Below are positions 1 through 5,274 of a DNA stretch of 7,771 bases, piece by piece. The notes under the pieces are model-generated. The model did not search any database. It was not told the DNA's origin and worked only from the letters and a program-made list of their open reading frames with translations. The position numbers were made by a program, and so were the translations under genes. Each line of letters begins with the position of its first letter. Position 1 is the first letter of the stretch. This DNA comes from an uncultured Ideonella sp. (GTDB taxonomy: Bacteria; Pseudomonadota; Gammaproteobacteria; Burkholderiales; Burkholderiaceae), in NCBI GenBank assembly GCA_946479475.1, contig CAMLGG010000251.1, positions 1 to 7,771 on the forward strand, read 5' to 3'.

Positions 1-1084
1 CGTGCGCCGTGCCGTGGTTCGCGTAGCAGGAGATCGTGTCGCTGCCGTCGCCGCCGTTGATGCTGGACGAGCCGCTGGACCCCACCATGGAGGACACGTG
101 GTCGTTGCCGGCGCCGGCATCGATGGAGACGTTGATGGAGGCGCCACCGGTCAGCGTGTCGTCGCCTTCCCCGCCGTGGAGGAACAGGTCGTTGTTGCCC
201 GAGTAGACGTTGACGCTGTCGTTGCCCAGCCCCGCGTCGACCGTCAGGTCGTCGTAGCCGGCGCCGCCGGAGCCCTCGATGGTGTCGTTGCCGGCACCGC
301 CGATGGCCATCCAGGCGACGCTGATCTGCATGTCGTCGTTGCCGTCGCCGCCATCCTGGTAGTCGCCGCCCACGAGCGTGTCGCGGCCGCTGCCACCGAT
401 GAGCGTGTCGAAGGCTGGAAAGTGCTGGCCGTTTCCGCTGCCGCCGGTCAGCACGTCGTTGCCCGAGCCGCCGTCCAGCGTGTTGGCCCCGCTGGTCACC
501 GTCAGCACGTCGTCGCCCGCGCCGCCTTGCAGCAGGTCGCTGGTGATGTAGCCGGTGCCCCCGAGCAAGGTGTCGTCGCCCTTGCCGCCGATGAGCGTGT
601 CGCTTTCGAAGGGTCCGACGCTGCCGCCGCTCTTGATGAGGTCGTTGCCGTCGCGACCGTCGAGCCGGTTCTCGCCGGCGTTGCCGACGATGACGTTGTC
701 CAGCTCGTTGCCCGTCCCGGCCAGGTCCTCGTTGAGGTTCACGCCGCGCAGGGTCAGGTTCTCGACGTTGCCGCCGAGGGTGAAGTCGACGTTGGACAGC
801 ACCGTGTCCGTACCCTCGCCGGCACGCTCCTTCACGACGTCGCCGGCCTGGTCGACGTGGAAGGTGTCGTTGCCGAGGCGGCCGGCCATGGTGTCTGCGC
901 CGGCCAGGCCGTCGATGTCGTCGTTGCCCTTGCCGCCGTGCAGCCGGTCGTCGCCGGGCGTGCCGATGACGGTCTTGTCCGGCCGGTACCAGGCCTGCTC
1001 CAGCTCGAGGCGCTGGAACTGCTCGAGGGTCTCCAGCCATCCCACCGGATGGCCGTCGAGATAGGTCGTCAGCGGATGCGGCAT
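1..1084 (-). CDS. RTX Ca2+-binding repeat protein, N-terminal part (runs off the left edge)
   Basis: The minus strand is open for 361 codons with no stop, so the C-terminus is outside the window. After a non-repetitive head of about 38 residues come roughly a dozen glycine/aspartate nonapeptides of the GGxGxDxxx type (for example near residues 50, 166, 187, 205, 230, 262, 304 and 344). They are broken around residues 74-115 by the spacer often found in RTX proteins (VDQAGD, then GTDTVLS, then NVENLTLRG). Such repeats bind Ca2+ and fold into a parallel beta-roll after export by a type I secretion system. No N-terminal signal peptide is visible, as expected for a C-terminal type I signal. No catalytic domain is visible in the part present. 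Start: ATG at 1084 is preceded by GGGAG with 8 nt spacing, and an in-frame TAA at 1111-1109 rules out a longer protein. It lies 129 bp downstream of the phosphodiesterase gene on the same strand. Function is unknown: it could be an adhesin, S-layer-like protein, enzyme or toxin. Confidence 0.9.
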   Translation of the reverse strand, partial: MPHPLTTYLDGHPVGWLETLEQFQRLELEQAWYRPDKTVIGTPGDDRLHGGKGNDDIDGLAGADTMAGRLGNDTFHVDQAGDVVKERAGEGTDTVLSNVDFTLGGNVENLTLRGVNLNEDLAGTGNELDNVIVGNAGENRLDGRDGNDLIKSGGSVGPFESDTLIGGKGDDTLLGGTGYITSDLLQGGAGDDVLTVTSGANTLDGGSGNDVLTGGSGNGQHFPAFDTLIGGSGRDTLVGGDYQDGGDGNDDMQISVAWMAIGGAGNDTIEGSGGAGYDDLTVDAGLGNDSVNVYSGNNDLFLHGGEGDDTLTGGASINVSIDAGAGNDHVSSMVGSSGSSSINGGDGSDTISCYANHGTAH

Positions 1085-1087
1085 CTT

Positions 1088-1127
1088 CGAATCTCCCGTT
1101 ACGTTTGCTTATCGAACGGAAGATTCG
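1088..1127 (-). promoter_or_regulatory. Leader hairpin enclosing the Shine-Dalgarno of the RTX gene
   Basis: Two 13-nt arms, 1127-1115 and 1100-1088 read on the minus strand, pair completely in RNA (12 Watson-Crick pairs and one G-U) around a 14-nt loop. The 3' arm contains the GGGAG Shine-Dalgarno (1097-1093), and the stem ends 3 nt before the ATG. As RNA it should hide the ribosome site unless opened by a protein, small RNA, temperature or coupled translation. As DNA it could instead be an operator. The pairing is read directly; the regulatory role is inferred. Confidence 0.55.
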
Positions 1128-1152
1128 GCCGTGCCGCGGTCAGGGAGTCAAG

Positions 1153-1192
1153 CCCCACGATCCTGGGGACTCGACCCCCCAAGAACCTGGGG
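1153..1192. repeat. Pair of 16-bp palindromic repeats (CCCCA-N6-TGGGG), 24 bp apart
   Basis: Two copies, 1153-1168 and 1177-1192, each form a 5-bp inverted repeat with a 6-nt centre. The sequence before each copy is also related (AGTCAAG and ACTCGAC), so the whole unit of about 24 bp is duplicated. The first stem can be extended by GAGT (1145-1148) pairing with ACTC (1169-1172). They sit just after the phosphodiesterase stop and upstream of the RTX gene. There is no T-tract, so a simple intrinsic terminator is unlikely. A REP-like dispersed element or tandem operator fits better. Confidence 0.5.
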
Positions 1193-1213
1193 TGGACGGC
1201 CGCAAGGTGCCGC

Positions 1214-2434
1214 TCAGGGATGCTTGCAGCTGCCCTTGAGCAGGCAGGCGCGGTAGCCCGGCAGGTTCTTCAGCAGGTACATCGAGCGGCCGGCGACCGC
1301 ATCCTCGGCGAAGTCGGAGAACACGCCGTCCACGCCGAGCGCGAAGAAGCGCTGGTACTCGCTCGAGGGCATGGCGCCGTCCTCCAGCGGCAGGCGCGAA
1401 GGCTCGCTGCGGAAGGTGTACGGATGCACGAGCAGCTTCGCGGCGTGCGCGTCGGCCACGACGGTCGTTGGCGGCAGCACGGTGCGGTCGGCCTCGTTGA
1501 CCACGCCATCGCCGTTGGCGTCCTGGCAGGCGCCGTTGACGACGATCTTGCAGGCGGTCGTCTGCAGGTAGTACTTCCACGGGCCGATCCCGTCGGCGTA
1601 GGTGGCCACCTCGGCCAGGCCGGCCGGCGTCACGAGATCGCTGAACAGGCCCTGGCGGCCGGAGACGACCCAGTCGTAGGGCTTGTCGTAGGGCGGCGTG
1701 AAGTCCAGCGTGCCGTCGGGGTTGACGTCGTTGGCGTCGACCAGCTGAACCAGGCGCACCGTCGTCTTGGCCCGCAGCTCGCGCAGGTTCGCGGTCTCGA
1801 AGCTCTGGATGAAGACCGGGGCGGCGCGGTTGTTCCAGCCGGCGAAGGTCAGCTCGTCCAGCAGCTTGTCCTCCAGCGGCAGGCCCAGGCTCTTGTGGTA
1901 CGTCGGGTGCTTGGTCTCGGGATAGATGCCGATCGTGCGGTTCTTCTCCAGCGTCTTGCGCTTGACCAGCGCGATCACCTCGCGCAGCGTCGGGATCCTG
2001 TACTGGCCATCGAAACCGTGGTCGCGCCCGGCCATGGGCTGCACCGCGCGCAGCTCCTTGATCTCGGCCAGCGTGAAGTCGCTGGCGAAGAAGCCCTCCT
2101 CGGCCACGCCGTCGACCACCGCAACGCGCTTGCGCGAGGCGAACCTGGCGATGTCCTTGACGTTGGTCGTGGCGATCAGGTTGGGCTCGTGGCGGGCGAT
2201 CAGCACGCCATCCTTGGTCGAGACCAGGTCCGGCTCGACGAAGTCGGCGCCCATCTCGATGGCCAGCGCATAGCCCTCCAGCGTGTGGTCGGGCAGGTGG
2301 CCGGCCAGGCCGCGGTGGCCGATCACGATCGGCGGGCCCGCGAGCTGCGGCAGCGCGGCGGCCGCGCTCTGCACGGCAAGGGTCTGGACGGCCAGGGCCA
2401 GCAGCGCGGCCGCGGCGAGGCGGGTTGGTTTCAT
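1214..2434 (-). CDS. Periplasmic glycerophosphodiester phosphodiesterase (GlpQ-like, GDPD family)
   Basis: This 406-residue protein should hydrolyse glycerophosphodiesters to glycerol 3-phosphate and an alcohol, feeding phosphate and carbon scavenging. Residues 1-27 form a clear Sec signal peptide (MKPTR, hydrophobic core, AAA-type cleavage region). GDPD TIM-barrel motifs follow in order: HRG at 40-42 (catalytic His), E68 and D70 in [10 protein letters not shown] (metal binding), H82 in RHEP (second catalytic His), E173 and K175 in YPETKHP, FIQSFE at 208-213, and the closing GVFSDF at 370-375. Residues 295-316 are an insertion with two Cys (295, 303) and an EF-hand/dockerin-like loop ([12 protein letters not shown], 305-316); a second Cys pair is at 397 and 403, so disulfides are plausible. 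AAGAGGAG lies 6 nt before the ATG. A Pho-box promoter is immediately upstream, matching Pho-regulon control of this activity in other bacteria. The gene is intact. Its exact natural substrate is not visible from sequence. Confidence 0.96.
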   Translation of the reverse strand: MKPTRLAAAALLALAVQTLAVQSAAAALPQLAGPPIVIGHRGLAGHLPDHTLEGYALAIEMGADFVEPDLVSTKDGVLIARHEPNLIATTNVKDIARFASRKRVAVVDGVAEEGFFASDFTLAEIKELRAVQPMAGRDHGFDGQYRIPTLREVIALVKRKTLEKNRTIGIYPETKHPTYHKSLGLPLEDKLLDELTFAGWNNRAAPVFIQSFETANLRELRAKTTVRLVQLVDANDVNPDGTLDFTPPYDKPYDWVVSGRQGLFSDLVTPAGLAEVATYADGIGPWKYYLQTTACKIVVNGACQDANGDGVVNEADRTVLPPTTVVADAHAAKLLVHPYTFRSEPSRLPLEDGAMPSSEYQRFFALGVDGVFSDFAEDAVAGRSMYLLKNLPGYRACLLKGSCKHP

Positions 2435-2478
2435 GCAGGTCTCCTCTTGTCGGACGGACTGCCGGATGGCAGGCCGCG

Positions 2479-2512
2479 ACGATAGGAACCGGGGGTGACG
2501 ATGCGGTGACAG
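2479..2512 (-). promoter_or_regulatory. Pho box plus -10 element driving the phosphodiesterase gene
   Basis: Read on the minus strand, CTGTCAC (2512-2506), 4 nt, then TCGTCAC (2501-2495) gives two GTCAC cores repeated every 11 bp, the arrangement of a PhoB site (consensus CTGTCAT, 4 nt, CTGTCAT). Exactly 10 nt later comes TATCGT (2484-2479), 4 of 6 matches to TATAAT. The E. coli phoA promoter, as I recall it, has the same geometry: box CTGTCATAAAGTTGTCAC, 10 nt, TATAGT. By my alignment 12 of 18 box positions are identical. There is no good -35 hexamer, as expected of a PhoB-activated promoter. It would yield a leader of roughly 38 nt. Confidence 0.68.
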
Positions 2513-2522
2513 GCTGCAACGG

Positions 2523-2544
2523 CCCGGAGACCGCCCGGAGACCG
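2523..2544. repeat. Perfect tandem duplication of an 11-bp unit
   Basis: CCCGGAGACCG occurs twice in direct succession (2523-2533 and 2534-2544), followed by a partial third unit starting CC. It lies 10 bp beyond the Pho box on the side away from the phosphodiesterase gene and shares the 11-bp helical period of that site, but it lacks the GTCA core. It may be an accessory binding site or simply a slippage duplication. Confidence 0.5.
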
Positions 2545-2606
2545 CCGGGAAATGGCCGCGGCTTGCACCCCTGTTCGGCCCCTTGCCCGCCGGCGAGGCG
2601 GCATAA

Positions 2607-2619
2607 CGTGACGGTCACG
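2607..2619. promoter_or_regulatory. 13-bp perfect palindrome upstream of the small gene, candidate operator
   Basis: CGTGAC-G-GTCACG is a perfect 6-bp inverted repeat around one central base. It lies 8 bp before the Shine-Dalgarno (GGAGGG, 2627-2632) of the small plus-strand gene and so probably in its leader or promoter. The symmetry fits a dimeric repressor site, but no regulator is identified. I could not find a convincing -35/-10 pair for this gene. Confidence 0.35.
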
Positions 2620-2638
2620 CTGCATCGGAGGGACCCGA

Positions 2639-2911
2639 ATGAAACCAGCCTACACGCCCCGCACCACCCGCCCCGCGGCCGAACTGCCGCCGCTGACCTG
2701 GCCCGCGCCGCTGGATGCGCTGCCGCCGCTGCAGATCACCAAGTCGCCGGAGAGCCCCGGCTGGGCCGACACCGCGCCGATCGGGCGCGAGGTGTTCGAG
2801 GTCGAGCAGGGCAGCGCCTTCGAGGAGTCGCTCAACGGCCTGCAGGTACGCGAGCTGATCGGCAGCAAGCTGTTCGAGCGCCTGTTCGGGCCGCGCGACG
2901 CCCAGGGCTGA
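2639..2911 (+). CDS. Small hypothetical protein, 90 residues
   Basis: I do not recognise this protein. Reality as a gene is supported by a strong Shine-Dalgarno (GGAGGG, 2627-2632, 6 nt from ATG), strong G/C bias at third codon positions throughout, and a neat fit between the divergent regulatory region and the convergent neighbour ending at 2930. Residues 1-33 are rich in proline and threonine with basic residues only near the start, and look disordered. Residues 45-85 are acidic to mixed (REVFEVEQGSAFEESL, then VRELIGSKLFERLFG) and look helical and amphipathic. There is no signal peptide, membrane segment, cysteine or metal motif, so a soluble cytoplasmic protein or adaptor is likely. It is divergent from the phosphodiesterase gene, but its start is about 125 bp from the Pho box, so shared phosphate control is not shown. 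Confidence 0.72.
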   Translation: MKPAYTPRTTRPAAELPPLTWPAPLDALPPLQITKSPESPGWADTAPIGREVFEVEQGSAFEESLNGLQVRELIGSKLFERLFGPRDAQG

Positions 2912-2915
2912 CGCG

Positions 2916-2929
2916 CCGGCCGCCGCCGG
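2916..2929. terminator. Short GC hairpin between convergent genes
   Basis: CCGGC-CGCC-GCCGG forms a 5-bp stem with a 4-nt loop and fills most of the 18 bp between the small gene's stop and the NnrU-family gene's stop. Its position suits a bidirectional terminator, but no T-tract follows on either strand and such short stems are common at this GC content. Confidence 0.2.
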
Positions 2930-3493
2930 TCAGAACGGCCGCACGCCGATCCAGGCCTGGTGGGCCCAGAAGGCGAAGAAGGCCCACAGAGCCACGCCGA
3001 GCACCACCGCCGCGGCCGTCCGGCCGGGTCTGACCACCACCTCCACGCGCCCCCTTCGCCTGGCGCTGCGGTCATCGAGCACGGCCCACGCCAGGAAGCC
3101 GCCGAACAGCAGCACGTCGGCCAGGGTGTTGTTGGCCAGCAGGTGCGCGAAGGCCCAGACCTTGGTGCCGAGCAGCATCGGATGCTGCAGCCTGGCCTGG
3201 ATCGCGTTGCCCGGCAGCTGGCCGGCTGCCACCAGCACGAAGGCGACCAGGACCAGCGGCGGGGCGAGGTGGCGCAACAGGGCCGGCGTCTCCCACAGCA
3301 CCACCGGCTGCTGCCGGGCCTGGCCGTACCCCCAGACGATCAACACGAACCCGACGAGCGAGGCGAGGGCGTACAGGCCCTTCCAGCTGCGCTCGCCCAT
3401 GCCGGCGATGCGCTCCTCGCGCCATCGCGGCGCGACGATGCGGATGGAGTGCACGCCGAGAAACAGCAGCAGGCCGATGACCAGCGGTGTCAT
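2930..3493 (-). CDS. NnrU family integral membrane protein
   Basis: The 187-residue protein has five or six hydrophobic segments: about 3-20, 38-56, 71-91, 108-140 (perhaps two) and 158-181. The family signature is clear: an early histidine (GVHSIRI, H15), then QHPMLLGTKVWAFAHLLANN at 103-122 with H104 and H117, followed by LFGGFLAWAVLDDR. NnrU was first noted near nitric oxide/nitrite reductase genes in denitrifiers. It resembles the membrane methyltransferase-like fold and the plant carotene isomerase Z-ISO, which binds heme. Its biochemical role in bacteria is unsettled, and no denitrification genes are present here. The start is placed at ATG 3493, where GAGGAG precedes with about 10 nt spacing and the hydrophobic segment begins at once. 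An in-frame ATG 13 codons upstream (3532) would add a polar leader and lies inside the divergent promoter region. The region 150-157 is basic and probably cytoplasmic. Confidence 0.92.
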   Translation of the reverse strand: MTPLVIGLLLFLGVHSIRIVAPRWREERIAGMGERSWKGLYALASLVGFVLIVWGYGQARQQPVVLWETPALLRHLAPPLVLVAFVLVAAGQLPGNAIQARLQHPMLLGTKVWAFAHLLANNTLADVLLFGGFLAWAVLDDRSARRRGRVEVVVRPGRTAAAVVLGVALWAFFAFWAHQAWIGVRPF

Positions 3494-3525
3494 GTCAGAC
3501 TGGCTCCTCGTCGTGGCAAAGCGGA

Positions 3526-3540
3526 GCGCCATTGTGGCGC
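3526..3540. promoter_or_regulatory. 15-bp inverted repeat in the divergent NnrU/MaoC spacer
   Basis: GCGCCA-TTG-TGGCGC is a perfect 6-bp inverted repeat with a 3-nt centre, ending where the hydratase Shine-Dalgarno (GAGGAG, 3541-3546) begins. The spacer between the two start codons is only 63 bp, so a protein bound here could control both genes. A hairpin role in the hydratase leader is also possible. Confidence 0.38.
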
Positions 3541-3556
3541 GAGGAGGCGCAAAGGC

Positions 3557-4006
3557 ATGGAAGCAGCGATCCACTGGGAGGACTTCGAGGTCGGCCAGAC
3601 GCGGCCCTACGGGCCGATGGAGGTCACCCGCGAGGCCATCATCGACTTCGCGCGGCAGTGGGATCCGCAGCCTTTCCACCTCGACGACGCGGCCGCCGGC
3701 TCCTCCCTCTTCGGCCGGCTGGCCGCCAGCGGCTGGCACACCTGCGCGATGACGATGCGCATGCTTTGCGACGCCTACCTCCTGCGCTCGGCGAGCCTGG
3801 GCAGCCCGGGCGTCGAGAACCTGCGCTGGCTGCAGCCGGTCTACGTGGGCGACACGCTCAGCGGCACGCTGACGGTTCTCGAGGCCCGCGCCAGCGAAAG
3901 CCGCCCCGGGATGGGCCTGGTGCGCTCGCGCTGGACCACGGTCAACCAGCACGGGCAGCCGGTGCTGACGATGGAAGGCTGGGGGATGTTCAGGCGGCGC
4001 GGCTAG
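3557..4006 (+). CDS. MaoC-like acyl dehydratase/enoyl-CoA hydratase, single hotdog domain
   Basis: The 149-residue length fits one hotdog-fold MaoC domain. The hydratase-2 motif is present: D36 and H41 in WDPQPFHLDDAAA have the five-residue spacing of the Asp-His catalytic pair of R-specific enoyl-CoA hydratases such as PhaJ. ASGWHT (57-62) follows, then the substrate-channel strand ENLRWLQPVYVGDTL (87-101), typical of this family. The expected reaction is hydration of a trans-2-enoyl-CoA (or a related acyl-CoA) to an R-3-hydroxyacyl-CoA in the cytoplasm; the chain-length preference cannot be read from sequence. GAGGAG at 3541-3546 is 10 nt from the ATG, with AAAGG closer in. It is divergent from the NnrU-family gene and 109 bp upstream of the TRAP binding protein. 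No thiolase, dehydrogenase or polyhydroxyalkanoate gene is nearby to assign a pathway. Confidence 0.94.
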   Translation: MEAAIHWEDFEVGQTRPYGPMEVTREAIIDFARQWDPQPFHLDDAAAGSSLFGRLAASGWHTCAMTMRMLCDAYLLRSASLGSPGVENLRWLQPVYVGDTLSGTLTVLEARASESRPGMGLVRSRWTTVNQHGQPVLTMEGWGMFRRRG

Positions 4007-4014
4007 CGGACCGG

Positions 4015-4039
4015 CACATCGCGCCTGAACACATCGCGC
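4015..4039 (+). repeat. 10-bp direct repeat CACATCGCGC, 15-bp period
   Basis: Identical copies at 4015-4024 and 4030-4039 lie immediately after the hydratase gene and about 80-100 bp upstream of the binding-protein start. They could be an activator site for the sensor operon. No clear -35/-10 pair is visible near them, so this remains a repeat of unknown role. Confidence 0.4.
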
Positions 4040-4055
4040 GCCCTTCCTGCCATAC

Positions 4056-4073
4056 TCGGCCGGCCGAAGCCGG
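4056..4073. other. Palindrome and overlapping hairpin between the hydratase and TRAP-receptor genes
   Basis: A perfect 12-bp palindrome (TCGGCCGGCCGA, 4056-4067) overlaps a 5-bp hairpin, CCGGC-CGAA-GCCGG (4060-4073). It could stop transcription leaving the hydratase gene or be part of the operator of the downstream operon. No T-tract follows, and self-complementary CG-rich runs are expected by chance in this genome. Confidence 0.22.
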
Positions 4074-4115
4074 ACACCCCGGCCTCAGGCCCAAGAAGAA
4101 ACCCCCACGCCCGGC

Positions 4116-5258
4116 ATGCAGGCCGCCAGGACTTCAGTGAGGAAATCAGCAGGGACCTCCCCCATCTCGTCCGCGGCCCGGCGCCGGGCCGCGGAGCTGG
4201 CCACCGGCCTCGCGCTCGCGCTGGCCGCGCCCGCCGCCGTGCAGGGCCAGGCCGTCTCGCCCGCGGCCGCACCGGCGTCCGCACCCGCACCGATCTCGCT
4301 GCGGGTGGTGGGCGGCCTGGACGGCGTCAACCAGTTCACCCGCCAGGAGCAGCCCTTCTGGACCCAGGAGCTGCCGCGGCTTTCCGGCGGCCGGCTGCGT
4401 GCCGACATCGTCGCCTTCGACCGGGCCGGCATCCGCGGGCAGGACATGCTGCGCCTGATCGGCCTGGGGGTCGTGCCCTTCGGCACCGCGCTGGTGTCGT
4501 TGTCGGCCGCCACCGAGCCGCTGGTCGGCGCACCCGACCTCGCGGGCCTGAACCCCGACATCGCCAGCCTGCGCCGGCACACCGCGGCCTACCGCCCGTT
4601 CCTCGAGAAGATGCTGCGAGAGCGCCACGGCATCGAGCTGCTCGCGGTCTACATCTATCCGGCGCAGATGCTGTTCTGCAAGCGCCCCATGGCCGGCCTG
4701 GCCGATCTGGCCGGACGCCGCATCCGCAGTTCCAGCCCCACCCAGGTGGACTGGATAGAGGCGCTGGGCGCCAAGGCCGTCACCATGCCCTTCGCCGGCC
4801 TGGCGGATGGCCTGCGCCACGGCAATGCCGAATGCGCGCTGACGGGCAGCATGTCGGGCTACACCATCGGGCTGCAGCAGCAAACCCAGCACCTGTTCAC
4901 CATGCCGGTCACCTGGGGCATGTCGATCTTCGCGGCCAACGGCACCGCCTGGGCCGCCCTGCCGCCCGACCTGCGCACCCTGCTCAAGCAGGAGCTGCTG
5001 CGCCTGGAGCAGGCGATCTGGGCCGAGGCCGAGCGCGAGACCGGCGAAGGCGTGCGCTGCCTCACCGGCGAGCAGGAGTGCGGTGGCGCGCCAGGCCGCA
5101 TGCTGGCGAAGGCCCCAGGCCCGGCCGACGAACAGCGGCGCCGCCGGATCCTCGCCGACACGGTGATCGCCCGCTGGCTGCAGCGCTGCGGCCGCAGTTG
5201 CGCCGAGGCCTGGAACCAGACCATCGGCCCGGTCAGCAAGGTCGACGCCAAGCCCTGA
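4116..5258 (+). CDS. TRAP-type periplasmic solute-binding protein, DctP family
   Basis: The 380-residue protein has an exported N-terminus: arginine-rich ARRRAAEL (21-28), hydrophobic core (29-43) and an Ala/Pro linker (45-59). The RRR cluster loosely resembles a Tat signal. The mature part follows the DctP plan: opening strand ISLRVVGGLD (60-69), then LADLAGRRIRSSS (195-207), whose R204 matches the arginine that grips a ligand carboxylate, then EALGAKAVTMPFAGLADGLRHGNAECALT (215-243) and LPPDLRTLLKQE (282-293). The C-terminal tail adds Cys 315, 322, 358 and 362, unusual for the family. The start is uncertain: ATG 4116 has no good ribosome site, whereas in-frame GTG 4137 (codon 8) has AGGA 5 nt upstream. 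No DctQ/DctM permease genes are present; the next gene, 16 bp on, is a hybrid kinase, so a sensory rather than transport role is inferred. The ligand is unknown, probably an organic acid. Confidence 0.9.
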   Translation: MQAARTSVRKSAGTSPISSAARRRAAELATGLALALAAPAAVQGQAVSPAAAPASAPAPISLRVVGGLDGVNQFTRQEQPFWTQELPRLSGGRLRADIVAFDRAGIRGQDMLRLIGLGVVPFGTALVSLSAATEPLVGAPDLAGLNPDIASLRRHTAAYRPFLEKMLRERHGIELLAVYIYPAQMLFCKRPMAGLADLAGRRIRSSSPTQVDWIEALGAKAVTMPFAGLADGLRHGNAECALTGSMSGYTIGLQQQTQHLFTMPVTWGMSIFAANGTAWAALPPDLRTLLKQELLRLEQAIWAEAERETGEGVRCLTGEQECGGAPGRMLAKAPGPADEQRRRRILADTVIARWLQRCGRSCAEAWNQTIGPVSKVDAKP

Positions 5259-5274
5259 CGAAGGTGGTACACGC

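Noticed and set aside
1..1070. Short GGxGxD-type DNA repeats considered as a tandem or CRISPR-like array
   Set aside because: The repetition is at protein level (RTX nonapeptides) with varied codons and no constant spacer length.
1121..1151. Possible -35 TTGACT (1151-1146, minus strand) for the RTX gene
   Set aside because: No acceptable -10 hexamer occurs at 16-19 nt spacing, and the motif is part of the duplicated palindromic unit.
2..2485. An open plus-strand frame of 827 codons across the RTX and phosphodiesterase genes
   Set aside because: It is antisense to two clearly coding genes, its product is a low-complexity Val/Ala/Gly/Asp string, and it crosses the intergenic region with its hairpin and repeats. 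Long antisense frames are expected in high-GC coding DNA.
1140..2618. A 492-codon minus-strand frame over the phosphodiesterase
   Set aside because: Another frame of the same strand encodes the intact GDPD with signal peptide and all motifs; this one gives an Arg/Pro/Ala-rich product.
3504..3546. Inverted repeat CTCCTCG / CGAGGAG in the NnrU-MaoC spacer
   Set aside because: It is explained by the two divergent genes each having a GAGGAG ribosome site on opposite strands.
3494..3952. Upstream extension of the NnrU frame to 340 residues
   Set aside because: The extra part lies antisense to the MaoC gene, has no NnrU homology, and the ATG at 3493 has its own ribosome site followed at once by a membrane segment.
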